64,000 nucleotides of DNA from an uncultured Prochlorococcus sp. (GTDB lineage Bacteria; Cyanobacteriota; Cyanobacteriia; PCC-6307; Cyanobiaceae), in assembly GCA_902612005.1 (NCBI GenBank), contig CACMCA010000004.1, forward strand, positions 1-64,000, in the 5' to 3' direction. The position numbers and the translations under genes are program-made. Within the stretch, counting starts at the first letter, position 1; every line of letters starts with the position of its first letter. The notes below the pieces were generated by a model. That model did not search any database. It saw only the letters and a program-made list of their open reading frames with translations, and was not told where the DNA came from. This document shows, piece after piece, positions 14,962 through 22,486 of the stretch.

Positions 14962-15579
14962 TCAATACAGAGACTTTATGCATTTTGTATAAAATTCAGG
15001 ATATAAATCTTCTGTGGCTTTGGCCTGCATTTGAGTTGCTAAATTATCAATCTGAAACTTAGCAACTGAGCACTGGGAAAAATTTTTCATTGGAATTATA
15101 TTAATGTGGAAAGCATTTGCAGCTTGACTATCAGTTGTATTAGGCTTCCATACATTTTGAGCAAATATATATAGTTTGTAATTTCCATTCCCTTCAGATA
15201 CTCCTTTAATACATTTATAGAATAGAGTAAAATTTTTAGTCATATTTGAGGATGCTTCACTAAAAAATTGTTCTTGTTTTCTAGCTAAGCTTTGACAATG
15301 TCTTAAGTTATTCGTTGGAATAATATTTCTTCCATTTAAGCCACTGTGAACATCTCCTCCAGTATTTGCGACGGAAAATAAATAAGTTTTATTTCTTCTG
15401 GCATTTGTATTTGTTAAATCTTCATTTTGTGAATAAGAATTAATGCATTTTTGATAATCAATTGAAGAGGTACATCTTCTGTGAATATCTCTAGAATTAT
15501 TATTGACTTCATAAGGCAGAGCTTGAACTGTAGAAGGTAAAGCAAGAGCAGCTAATAAAGGAATTAAAAATCTTTTCAC
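14962..15579 (-). CDS. Secreted Cys-containing protein, paralogue of the 15708 gene
   Basis: A 205-residue protein with signal peptide MKRFLIPLLAALALPSTVQA. The mature part has conserved cysteines: a CTSSIDYQKCI pair near 36-45, YKCIKG near 122, FSQC near 168 and a C-terminal TKCI. The 15708 protein has the same frame (CSSAIDYTGCI, YRCIKG, VSQC, AECV) with similar strands GKYKLYLFTQN, so the two are tandem duplicates. The GTG start follows directly on leader copy 3. Likely periplasmic with disulfides; function unknown. Confidence 0.7.
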   Translation of the reverse strand: MKRFLIPLLAALALPSTVQALPYEVNNNSRDIHRRCTSSIDYQKCINSYSQNEDLTNTNARRNKTYLFSVANTGGDVHSGLNGRNIIPTNNLRHCQSLARKQEQFFSEASSNMTKNFTLFYKCIKGVSEGNGNYKLYIFAQNVWKPNTTDSQAANAFHINIIPMKNFSQCSVAKFQIDNLATQMQAKATEDLYPEFYTKCIKSLY

Positions 15580-15623
15580 AAAAAAAGGAGCTAATTGCCC
15601 CTTATTGTAAATCGACTGTCAAT
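15580..15623 (-). promoter_or_regulatory. Repeated promoter/leader element, copy 3
   Basis: Minus strand: TTGACAGTCGATT, -10-like TACAAT, AAGGGGCAATTAGCTCC and seven T, then the GTG start. All 44 bases, plus the GTG, are identical to copy 4 at 16314-16357. GGGGC/GCTCC forms a short hairpin with one G-T pair before the U tract, a terminator-like shape set against the start codon. There is no Shine-Dalgarno sequence. Confidence 0.75.
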
Positions 15624-15628
15624 CGTAT

Positions 15629-15661
15629 TTAATATAGCGGTGCAAGTAGTATTCGTTTCAT
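15629..15661 (-). pseudogene. Micro-ORF/remnant MKRILLAPLY before leader copy 3
   Basis: A 10-codon frame nearly identical in DNA to the plus-strand micro-ORF at 13588 (same GCACCGCT and ATTAA end, two changes in codons 3-4). It lies between the 15708 gene and leader copy 3. Like the other copies it looks like a shortened signal-peptide start; translation is unproven. Confidence 0.4.
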
Positions 15662-15707
15662 TTAAAAATAATCTCTACAGGATTTTATTGAACAAGTAGA
15701 TATGGAA

Positions 15708-16313
15708 CTAAATAGGGGTTCTAACGCATTCAGCATGTTCATCAGGAATATATTCATTAACAGCTGTGTTTTTTATCTCATTTATCAAACTTTTAATTTC
15801 AAGCTTACTTCTAAGACACTGACTTACATTTAGCATTGGAATACTGTAAAAAAATGAGGGTTGTGTTCCGTCATCTACTACATCTGAACGATATCTATTT
15901 TGAGTAAATAAATATAATTTGTACTTACCTATTCCATCTTTCGCGCCTTTAATGCATCTATAATAGGTCCCCATATTTGAATATACAGAATTACCCACGG
16001 TATTGAAAAAGGAATTTTTTTTGCTTGCTAATGTATTACAAGCTCTAATGCTTGGGGTGGCTATAATTGTTGCCTCATTTAAATTGTAATGCCCGTTATT
16101 AGAACTAATTGTATTAGTTTGAAAAAACAAATAGATTTGTTTATTCGAGTTTGCGGGACTAATTGAAGTCTTACTTTTTGTATTTGACTGTATGCACCCG
16201 GTATAATCAATTGCGGAAGAACATAATTTATGTAATTCCCTATTAAGCTCTGAACTAATAATAGTTTTAGGTAAAGAGATAAAGAGCAATATTGGTAGTA
16301 GAAATTTTTTCAC
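15708..16313 (-). CDS. Secreted Cys-containing protein, paralogue of the 14962 gene
   Basis: A 201-residue protein with signal peptide (KKFLLPILLFISLPKTIIS). Mature-part cysteines align with the 14962 protein: CSSAIDYTGCI, an alanine-rich ACNTLASKK stretch, YRCIKGAKDGIGKYKLYLF, IPMLNVSQC and a final CV. The GTG start follows leader copy 4 without a gap. Identical leaders with strongly diverged coding regions suggest that the leader is conserved or homogenised while the proteins diversify. Function unknown. Confidence 0.7.
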   Translation of the reverse strand: MKKFLLPILLFISLPKTIISSELNRELHKLCSSAIDYTGCIQSNTKSKTSISPANSNKQIYLFFQTNTISSNNGHYNLNEATIIATPSIRACNTLASKKNSFFNTVGNSVYSNMGTYYRCIKGAKDGIGKYKLYLFTQNRYRSDVVDDGTQPSFFYSIPMLNVSQCLRSKLEIKSLINEIKNTAVNEYIPDEHAECVRTPI

Positions 16314-16357
16314 AAAAAAAGGAGCTAATTGCCCCTTATTGTAAATCGACTGTCAAT
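16314..16357 (-). promoter_or_regulatory. Repeated promoter/leader element, copy 4
   Basis: Identical over 44 bases to copy 3 and preceded on the minus strand by the stop of the 16360 gene, which lies only 3 bases inside its upstream edge. It could therefore end the upstream transcript (hairpin plus U tract) and start the next one (TACAAT -10 box). Confidence 0.75.
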
Positions 16358-16359
16358 TA

Positions 16360-16560
16360 TTAAAAACTATCGGCGTCTTGCAACAAATATTGCCAATCAA
16401 TAACTCCACCTTGAGCTTTTGTTGCTAAGTCATCCTTTCTAATATATTTCCTAATTTTCTGTCTTTCTTTTGAATAATCTTTATCGTACTTCTCTTCAGG
16501 TTTTGCCAAATAGTCGTAAATATTCCTTTTGGCTGTTCTTTTGACATTGTTCGGATGCAA
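16360..16560 (-). CDS. Small hypothetical protein, 66 aa
   Basis: A highly charged 66-residue protein (KRTAKRNIYDYLAKPEEKYDKDYSKERQKIRKYIRKDD), predicted helical, ending VIDWQYLLQDADSF. The longest frame begins at a TTG at 16560, so the exact start is uncertain. No domain recognised; the basic helical character would fit a nucleic-acid-binding or ribosome-associated protein, which is only a guess. Confidence 0.5.
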   Translation of the reverse strand: MHPNNVKRTAKRNIYDYLAKPEEKYDKDYSKERQKIRKYIRKDDLATKAQGGVIDWQYLLQDADSF

Positions 16561-16758
16561 TTAAATGGGTGGACTCCCTTCGGTGGACTTATTCTAACTA
16601 TTACGTCCTAGGATGTCCAACTAAGGTCGGATCCTGTCAAGCTAAATTTAATTACATATTCTAACTACTTAAAGCTACTGCTACTAGGTGAGTTAATAGA
16701 CTATGACTACCTTCTTATGCTATAATTCAAAGGTTCAACCACAACTGAATAACCCGTT
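16561..16758. other. Spacer with tRNA promoter and inverted sequences
   Basis: Non-coding. A consensus TATAAT at 16721-16726 lies 32 bp before tRNA-Ser and is its likely -10 box, with a weak TAGACT 18 bp upstream as -35. Nearer the island side is a palindrome-rich stretch (TCCTAGGA, paired TGGAC/GTCCA around 16580-16620) and a repeated ATTCTAACTA. No ORF is convincing. Confidence 0.5.
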
Positions 16759-16845
16759 GGAGGGGTGGTCGAGTGGTTTAAGGCTCTAGTCTTGAAAACT
16801 AGCGTGTCTGCAAGGGCACCGTGGGTTCGAATCCCACCCCCTCCG
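16759..16845 (+). tRNA. trnS: tRNA-Ser (anticodon UGA)
   Basis: An 87 nt class II tRNA. The acceptor stem GGAGGGG (16759-16765) pairs with CCCCTCC (16838-16844), with discriminator G16845. Anticodon stem CTAGT/ACTAG-type encloses the loop CTTGAAA with anticodon TGA. A long variable arm (GTGTCTGCAAGGGCAC) marks it as serine tRNA, and the T arm GTGGGTTCGAATCCCAC is canonical. CCA is not encoded. It separates the small-gene zone from the conserved genes to the right. Confidence 0.97.
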
Positions 16846-16930
16846 TTCTTATAAAAAGCATCTTAAGTTGAACAAAATAATATGAACGCCTTTTTGGTAT
16901 GTCTTTGTTAAAATAAATCTATTTTTATTA

Positions 16931-17131
16931 ATGAGTAAAGGTTTCGGTACAGAAAATTTATTATCCAAAAAATCGAAAAAAAAAGCTATTTCAAATGAAC
17001 CTCAAGGTAGATTAATATCTTGGTCTCCTTGGCCACCCGCTAATTTTCAGGCAAGATATCCTGCTTTCCCTTTTGTTCTTACAATATTGATCATAGTAAT
17101 CGGGCAATGGTATCTATCTTTACTAAGATAA
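16931..17131 (+). CDS. Small single-pass membrane protein, 66 aa
   Basis: A basic, Ser/Lys-rich N-terminal tail, then a Trp/Pro-rich segment (LISWSPWPPANFQARYPAFP) leading into one C-terminal transmembrane helix (VLTILIIVIGQWYLSLL). Start ATG. It is the first gene of a plus-strand run with 17187 and 17779. I do not recognise the family; it looks like a conserved picocyanobacterial thylakoid or plasma-membrane protein. Confidence 0.6.
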   Translation: MSKGFGTENLLSKKSKKKAISNEPQGRLISWSPWPPANFQARYPAFPFVLTILIIVIGQWYLSLLR

Positions 17132-17186
17132 ACTGAACAAGATTTTTGTCTTTAAATTTCAGATTAATTGAGTTTTCGAATTTATT

Positions 17187-17771
17187 TTGTTTTTTTCAAT
17201 TTTATTATTAGCCCATTTTCAGGCGGCAATAATCCCAATATTATTAGGAATTAGATCTATCAAAAAATTCAAACACATTCGCAAGCACGAATTGATACCT
17301 TTCGGTTTTATTTTTTTAGGATTGGCATCAATTTCAGAAATGATAGATCATACCCAAACATCTTGGATTTATGTAGATCATTCCTCTTTATTTAATTGGT
17401 TATTTTATTCTTTCCTGTCTTTAGGTCTAACATGTTTATCAATATCAGTTATAAAAAATAAAATTATTCAGAAAACTAATTTTTTCATTTCTTTTTGTTC
17501 AATAATCTCATATTTTTTATTTGATAAAACTATTGCTCTTTTTTTTCAAGTAATAATAAGTATCCTCCTAATTATAAATTGGCAAAGAGTTTTTAAAGAT
17601 TGGCTTTTTATCCTTTACCCAATATTTGGTATTTTTTTTACGACTTTCTTCGGAACAAGGCTCTCAATTAGTGGAGATCAATTTTGGCACATTTTAATAG
17701 GCCCATCTGGAACAATTAGCGTTCTTACCTTTTATTTAGTATTAAAGAGATCTAACAAAAAATTGACTTAA
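17187..17771 (+). CDS. Polytopic membrane protein, 194 aa
   Basis: Six to seven hydrophobic helices with short polar loops and histidines in or near helices (HFQ, DHTQTSWIYVDHSS, DQFWHILIG), a pattern also seen in small membrane hydrolases, though no specific family is recognised. The start is TTG at 17187, 55 bp after the previous gene. It is followed after 7 bp by the 17779 secreted protein gene, so the two are likely co-transcribed. Confidence 0.6.
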   Translation: MFFSILLLAHFQAAIIPILLGIRSIKKFKHIRKHELIPFGFIFLGLASISEMIDHTQTSWIYVDHSSLFNWLFYSFLSLGLTCLSISVIKNKIIQKTNFFISFCSIISYFLFDKTIALFFQVIISILLIINWQRVFKDWLFILYPIFGIFFTTFFGTRLSISGDQFWHILIGPSGTISVLTFYLVLKRSNKKLT

Positions 17772-17778
17772 GATTCTT

Positions 17779-18108
17779 ATGAAAATGTTGGCATTTGTAA
17801 GTTTTATAGTGTGCTTAGTCACAATAATCTCTCCAGTTGAAATCTTTGCTGATACCGCACTTGATATTTACATGAATGATTTTTATTCTAAATCGAATGA
17901 AGCTAGCCAGATTCTTAAAGAAATCGAAAAAAGTCTAAAAGAGGGATCAAGAAAAGAAGTATGCTCTAGGCAAAGAGAGGCGGCAAGATTAGGACTATTA
18001 GCTAATAAATCATTAATTAAAGCATTTGAAATAGAGGGAGCTAATCCACCAATACAAGCAATAAAAGCAAGTCAACAAAGATGGGAATCTATTCTGAATG
18101 AGTGCTGA
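17779..18108 (+). CDS. Periplasmic/lumenal helical hypothetical protein, 109 aa
   Basis: A Sec signal peptide (residues about 1-24, ending IFADT) followed by an all-helical, charged mature part (EASQILKEIEKSLKEG, CSRQREAARLGLLANKSLIKA) with two cysteines (near 63 and the last residue) that could form a disulfide. Placed 7 bp after the 17187 membrane protein gene. Function unknown. Confidence 0.65.
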   Translation: MKMLAFVSFIVCLVTIISPVEIFADTALDIYMNDFYSKSNEASQILKEIEKSLKEGSRKEVCSRQREAARLGLLANKSLIKAFEIEGANPPIQAIKASQQRWESILNEC

Positions 18109-18135
18109 AGAAAGTCAGTAAATACATAAATCTTT

Positions 18136-18570
18136 TTAAATTTGCATTCTTACAGATTTACTAATTAAGGGAATTTCAGGTTCAACTCCATAAATACATT
18201 GAGAAATCGAATAAATAAAAATAGATAGTATAAATATAAAAATTATTGAGCCTAATTCAACTATGGGAAATATTCTCAAGAAATATGAAATTATTATCAA
18301 AGCAATATCAATAAGTAATGCTTGGCAGGCGTTATATCTAACGAAATAGGGAACATTTGGATTTCTCGCTAATCCAGCAAACAAAATTATAAATAATAAA
18401 AAACTACCAAAAGGCAAAGATTTTTCAATTATTGCTATCGGGAAAGTTAGTAATAACAGTATTTTTAAAAATGAATATTTGTAGAACAAATAATATCCAA
18501 AAGGTATTGATGCCTTTAATGGCAAAGTATACAAAAATACTGATGAGATTCTCTGGAATATCTGATTCAA
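18136..18570 (-). CDS. Tic20 family membrane protein
   Basis: A 144-residue protein with four hydrophobic helices and the family's conserved PFGSFLLF and FVRYNACQALLIDI motifs near residues 52-60 and 76-90, and the C-terminal EIPLISKSVRMQI. In plastids Tic20 forms part of the inner-membrane protein import channel; the role of cyanobacterial homologues is not settled. The frame starts at TTG. It converges with the 17779 gene, leaving a 27 bp gap. Confidence 0.85.
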   Translation of the reverse strand: MNQIFQRISSVFLYTLPLKASIPFGYYLFYKYSFLKILLLLTFPIAIIEKSLPFGSFLLFIILFAGLARNPNVPYFVRYNACQALLIDIALIIISYFLRIFPIVELGSIIFIFILSIFIYSISQCIYGVEPEIPLISKSVRMQI

Positions 18571-18704
18571 TATATTATTGAAAATACCGTATACATATTT
18601 TAACCTAATTTTTCTGAACTCAATAAAAAACTTAGCCTCGAAAAAATCAACTTTGGCAGATGGTTATTAAATATTAGATAATTGATTAAGGTTCATAATT
18701 CAAA

Positions 18705-19094
18705 ATGCGTATCTTACATACAATGTTGAGGGTTGGAGATTTAGATAAATCCATTGATTTCTACGTCAATAGATTAGGAATGAATTTATTAAGAAAAAAG
18801 GATTACCCTCATGGAAAATTCACTTTGGCATTTGTTGGTTATGGCTCAGAAAAAGAAAGCACAGTAATTGAATTGACCTATAACTGGGACAAAAAGTCTG
18901 AAGACTATGAGCTTGGAGATAAATATGGTCATATAGCTATTGGAGTAAATAATATTCATCTAATTTGCGAAGGATTAGAAAATAATGGCTGTAAAATAAC
19001 AACCAAACCTAAAACAATGAAAAACAGTACTACTGTCTTGGCTTTTATTGAGGATCCTGATGGTTATAAAATTGAACTTATTGAAAGAGATTAA
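18705..19094 (+). CDS. gloA: Lactoylglutathione lyase (glyoxalase I)
   Basis: Converts the hemithioacetal of methylglyoxal and glutathione to S-lactoylglutathione. It has 129 residues, matching GloA. Metal ligands of the VOC fold are in place: His5 in RILHTMLRV, Glu57 in TVIELTYN, His75 in YGHIAIGV and Glu in the final [12 protein letters not shown]. The N-terminal [17 protein letters not shown] is the family signature. Followed by a 276 bp spacer. Confidence 0.95.
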   Translation: MRILHTMLRVGDLDKSIDFYVNRLGMNLLRKKDYPHGKFTLAFVGYGSEKESTVIELTYNWDKKSEDYELGDKYGHIAIGVNNIHLICEGLENNGCKITTKPKTMKNSTTVLAFIEDPDGYKIELIERD

Positions 19095-19370
19095 AAGTTA
19101 GGAAGTTTAAATTAAATAAACAAATAACTAAGATCAAAAAAAGATGGATTATCTAATATATCTTTTTCAATTAAATGGAAATCAATACCTATAAAATCAT
19201 ATTGGATAGATTCTTTAGTTTTAGTTGCTATAAAACATTATTTCTTAGATTAAAGGATTAAAACACACACATAACAAATTTAAGAATTTATGTAATCTAT
19301 ATAAAATCAGAATAGATTTAGTAGACAATCTATTTAGATTTATTTATTATAGAATTATCGCATAAAGCTT
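19095..19370. other. AT-rich spacer
   Basis: A 276 bp gap between gloA and the RHH-like gene. On the minus strand a frame of about 40 sense codons without a standard start ends near 19107, possibly a gene fragment. No hairpin terminator or tRNA is evident. The promoter of the 19371-20263 gene pair should lie near its right end. Confidence 0.3.
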
Positions 19371-19868
19371 ATGCCTAGTAATTGGTCAAAAATAAGAGAT
19401 GAATGGCTAAATAGAACCGCCATTGCAAAAGATGATGCTAAATGGGCACTAGAAGCTTTAATTAATTCTGAGGAAGAGTTATTTGAAATAGAACAAAAAA
19501 TCAAGAATAAAGAGGACGCTATAAGCCAAGTAAAATTTTTGAAGAAAAAGGTTAAAGAAACTATTTCCTCCAAAGAAATTAGTCTCGATGATATTGCATT
19601 AAATACTTCAAACTCAAACAAAGTGCAAATCTCGGTGCCATCAAATCTTACTTATCTTTTAAAAGTTTGGGCCGCAGCAGAGGGTCGGGATCTGTCGAGT
19701 GTTGCTTTTCAGTGTTTAGAAACTGGTTTAAGAGAAATGAAAAGCAAAGGTTCAATACCTTCAGTAGCAATAAATAGATATGACTCGGCCTGTCAAAAAA
19801 GAATTGCACTAGCAGAAGTAAACAATCTATTGGAAAAATACGAAATAGCTCAGAATGAAATCAAATAA
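19371..19868 (+). CDS. Hypothetical protein with coiled coil and ribbon-helix-helix-like domain
   Basis: A 165-residue protein. Residues about 15-70 are strongly helical and charged (KWALEALINSEEELFEIEQK, then QVKFLKKKVKETI), a likely coiled coil. Residues about 84-130 (KVQISVPSNLTYLLKVWAAA, then EGRDLSSVAFQCLETGLREM) have the strand-helix-helix pattern of a ribbon-helix-helix DNA-binding domain. A C-terminal helix follows. The stop is 2 bp before the next gene, so the two are one operon. A DNA-binding role is inferred from pattern only. Confidence 0.6.
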   Translation: MPSNWSKIRDEWLNRTAIAKDDAKWALEALINSEEELFEIEQKIKNKEDAISQVKFLKKKVKETISSKEISLDDIALNTSNSNKVQISVPSNLTYLLKVWAAAEGRDLSSVAFQCLETGLREMKSKGSIPSVAINRYDSACQKRIALAEVNNLLEKYEIAQNEIK

Positions 19869-19870
19869 TT

Positions 19871-20263
19871 ATGAATAAAAGAAAAATCATAAAAGGACAC
19901 AAAACATTAATATCATCAAGTTTTGATGCAAATACTTCTAAAGATAAATTTAAAGATGGAATTATTTATACCCTTTACTCTGATGAATTTAATTCACTTA
20001 AAGTTGGTTTTGCTGAAAATGATAAGGTTCTAGAAAAAAAATTATCGAGTAATAGATTAATTTTATTAGATAGGGAAAAAGGCAACGAGAAAGATCTATT
20101 TTTATTAATAACTACTCTAAAAGAACTTGGTATCAAATATTCAAACAATCTTTATTTCAATTACTCAAATTCTTTAATGAGACATTTATCTACTTTAGGT
20201 TGGCCTGTTGGAAGATCACTTTATAAACAAAGAAAAATTAAAAAAGAACTTTTATGTGCATAA
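19871..20263 (+). CDS. GIY-YIG/T5orf172-like protein (degenerate)
   Basis: A 130-residue protein containing GIIYTLYSDEFNSLKVGFAEN (split here as GIIYTLYSDE / FNSLKVGFAEN), which follows the two-strand GIY...KVG start of GIY-YIG or T5orf172 domains. The following helix lacks the usual catalytic Arg, and the distal Glu region is weak (EKDLFLLITTLKELG), so nuclease activity is doubtful. The C-terminus is basic (LYKQRKIKKE). It follows the RHH-like gene after 2 bp. Confidence 0.55.
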   Translation: MNKRKIIKGHKTLISSSFDANTSKDKFKDGIIYTLYSDEFNSLKVGFAENDKVLEKKLSSNRLILLDREKGNEKDLFLLITTLKELGIKYSNNLYFNYSNSLMRHLSTLGWPVGRSLYKQRKIKKELLCA

Positions 20264-20265
20264 AT

Positions 20266-20739
20266 TTAAATGTAATCGCATTCTAAAGTTTCTCTAGTAT
20301 CTCTATTTGTGAATGGATTGGTACCTGAAGCACTTTCACAAAATTGCCTAACAATATCTTTTGGCAAAAATACATTGGTGAAGTCAGCACCTTGAATTTT
20401 TACATTATCAAACTGTGTACTAAAAGCAAAAGAATCCTCCAAGTTAGTATTTGATAAATCAGTTCCATCTAAAACAGCTGAGTCTAAAGTTACTTCTCTT
20501 AAATTGGAGTTACTTAAATTAGTATCTTTCAATTTTGCTCCATAAAGAGTCGCATTTTGGAGCTCACAATCTGATAAATTTGCGTCTTGTAAATCAGTTA
20601 AATAGAAAGTTGCACCTCTTAAATCAGACCCAGAAAAATCTGCTCCTACCAAGGATTGTTTTCCATAATCCAATGCAGCGAAGCTTCTAGAAGGGAAGGT
20701 TAAAACAATTATTAAAACAGTTAAAATTATAAATCTCAT
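20266..20739 (-). CDS. Secreted pentapeptide-repeat protein (thylakoid lumen type)
   Basis: A 157-residue protein with signal peptide (residues 1-21) and about 18 pentapeptide repeats of the A(D/N)LxX type from residue 31 to 125, giving a right-handed beta-helix. The C-terminal cap (CESASGTNPFTNRDTRETLECDY) with two cysteines is typical of cyanobacterial and plant lumenal pentapeptide proteins such as TL15/TL17. ATG start. Converges with the 19871 gene. Role in the lumen unknown. Confidence 0.82.
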   Translation of the reverse strand: MRFIILTVLIIVLTFPSRSFAALDYGKQSLVGADFSGSDLRGATFYLTDLQDANLSDCELQNATLYGAKLKDTNLSNSNLREVTLDSAVLDGTDLSNTNLEDSFAFSTQFDNVKIQGADFTNVFLPKDIVRQFCESASGTNPFTNRDTRETLECDYI

Positions 20740-20845
20740 TTTTTGAGTAGTATTTCAATAAATTCTAACTTCTTAAGCCGAAATCTAAAAATTTATTATT
20801 TACTGAATGCTATATTTATTGAAATAACAAATCAAGAACTAGATT

Positions 20846-22486
20846 TTGGATATAAGTCCTTATGATGCAATAGTTGTCGGTTCTGGAGCTACAGGAGGAA
20901 TAGCAGCACTTACGTTGGCAGAGCAGGGGGTCAAAGTTTTAGTAATAGAAGCCGGACCAAAAATCAAAAGGCTTGAGGCGAGTAATTATGAGCCTAGTAG
21001 TACATTTAAAAGATTATCGGGAGTTTTAACAAAAAAACATGCTAATCAATCCCAACATCCTGGTTATTGGAAAAATAATCCTGATTTATATTCAAATGAA
21101 TTGAAACATCCTTATGACTTTCCCCAAAAAAAGCCCTTCCTATGGACTCAAGGGAAACAATATGGAGGGAGATCATTAACGTGGGGAGGTATCACATTAA
21201 GACTTTCCTCAGAAGATTTTCATCCAGCTAAAAAAGACGGATTCGGACCAAACTGGCCTATTTCATACGAAGACCTTTCCCCTCACTATGATTTTATTGA
21301 AAATTTTTGTGGAATTTATGGACGAAAAGATGATATCAAGGAAGTTCCGAACGGTAAATATATTGGTGAAATTCCTCTTACAGAAAACGAAAATGTATTT
21401 GGTAGCAAAGTTAAATTAAAATTAAACTATCCATTTATCCAATCAAGAGGATTTGACCGTAATTCATCAGTTAAAGAAAAAAAATGGCCCAAGTCTTCTA
21501 GCATAGGAAGCTCTTTTAAAAAAGCTTTAGATACGGGTAATGTACAAATAATCTCTAATTACCTAGTGGAGTCTTTTGAGATTAACAAGATAACAGAGCT
21601 TGCCTCAAAACTAACGATTGTAAACCTAAAGAATGGACACAAAGAAGTATTGGATTGTGATTTAATTCTTCTTTGCGCATCAACAATTTCAACACTAAGA
21701 ATACTCCTTAACTCAGAATACAAATCAAATGCCTCAGGATTTAAAGATAATTCTGGAAAATTAGGCAAATACCTCATGGATCACGTATCTATGTGTAGAT
21801 TTTTTTCAGTCCCAAAAACAAACAACTCAGTTAAACCATTAGATAATCCTCCCTATCTGTCTGGAGCAGGAAGCTTCTTTATTCCATTTGGTTCAAATTT
21901 ACCAGAGATTGACGATTTAAATTTCCATAGAGGTTATGGAATCTGGGGGGCAATTGATAGATTAGGAATACCTAAATTTTTGCAAAAAGACCAAAACAAA
22001 TCCATTGGCTTTCTTATCGCCCATGGTGAAGTCCTTCCTAGAGAAAAAAACTCAGTCTCTCTCTCAAAAAAAACAGATGAATGGGGTATCCCAATTCCCT
22101 TCATTGAATTCGAATGGAGCGAGAATGAGTTGAACATGGCAAAACATATGGAAAATACAATACGAAAATCAATAAAAGCTGCAAATGGAGAAATAAAAAA
22201 TATTGATGAACTAATAAATATCCCATTAGGGAGTATATTTACAAAAAATTTGATCGCACTTTCAAATAATCCCCCTCCCCCAGGATATTACATACATGAA
22301 GTGGGAGGGGCACCAATGGGAACTGATGAAGAAAATAGCGTGGTTGATAAATTCAATAGATTATGGAGATGCAAGAATGTACTTGTACTGGATGGAGCAT
22401 GCTGGCCCACATCATCTTGGCAAAGCCCAACTCTTACAATGATGGCATTAAGTAGAAGAGCTTGTTTGAATATTAAAAAGACTTAG
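20846..22486 (+). CDS. GMC-family FAD-dependent oxidoreductase
   Basis: A 546-residue flavoprotein. The N-terminal dinucleotide-binding motif VGSGATGG (11-18) with IEAG after the second strand binds FAD; GGRSLTWGG near residue 110 is the GMC signature loop; the C-terminal block EVGGAPMGTD...VLDGACWPTSSWQSPTLTMMALS holds the catalytic His/Asn region of the family. Substrate is probably an alcohol or sugar but cannot be named. The start is TTG. It overlaps the convergent DUF2811 gene by 14 bp. Confidence 0.85.
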   Translation: MDISPYDAIVVGSGATGGIAALTLAEQGVKVLVIEAGPKIKRLEASNYEPSSTFKRLSGVLTKKHANQSQHPGYWKNNPDLYSNELKHPYDFPQKKPFLWTQGKQYGGRSLTWGGITLRLSSEDFHPAKKDGFGPNWPISYEDLSPHYDFIENFCGIYGRKDDIKEVPNGKYIGEIPLTENENVFGSKVKLKLNYPFIQSRGFDRNSSVKEKKWPKSSSIGSSFKKALDTGNVQIISNYLVESFEINKITELASKLTIVNLKNGHKEVLDCDLILLCASTISTLRILLNSEYKSNASGFKDNSGKLGKYLMDHVSMCRFFSVPKTNNSVKPLDNPPYLSGAGSFFIPFGSNLPEIDDLNFHRGYGIWGAIDRLGIPKFLQKDQNKSIGFLIAHGEVLPREKNSVSLSKKTDEWGIPIPFIEFEWSENELNMAKHMENTIRKSIKAANGEIKNIDELINIPLGSIFTKNLIALSNNPPPPGYYIHEVGGAPMGTDEENSVVDKFNRLWRCKNVLVLDGACWPTSSWQSPTLTMMALSRRACLNIKKT

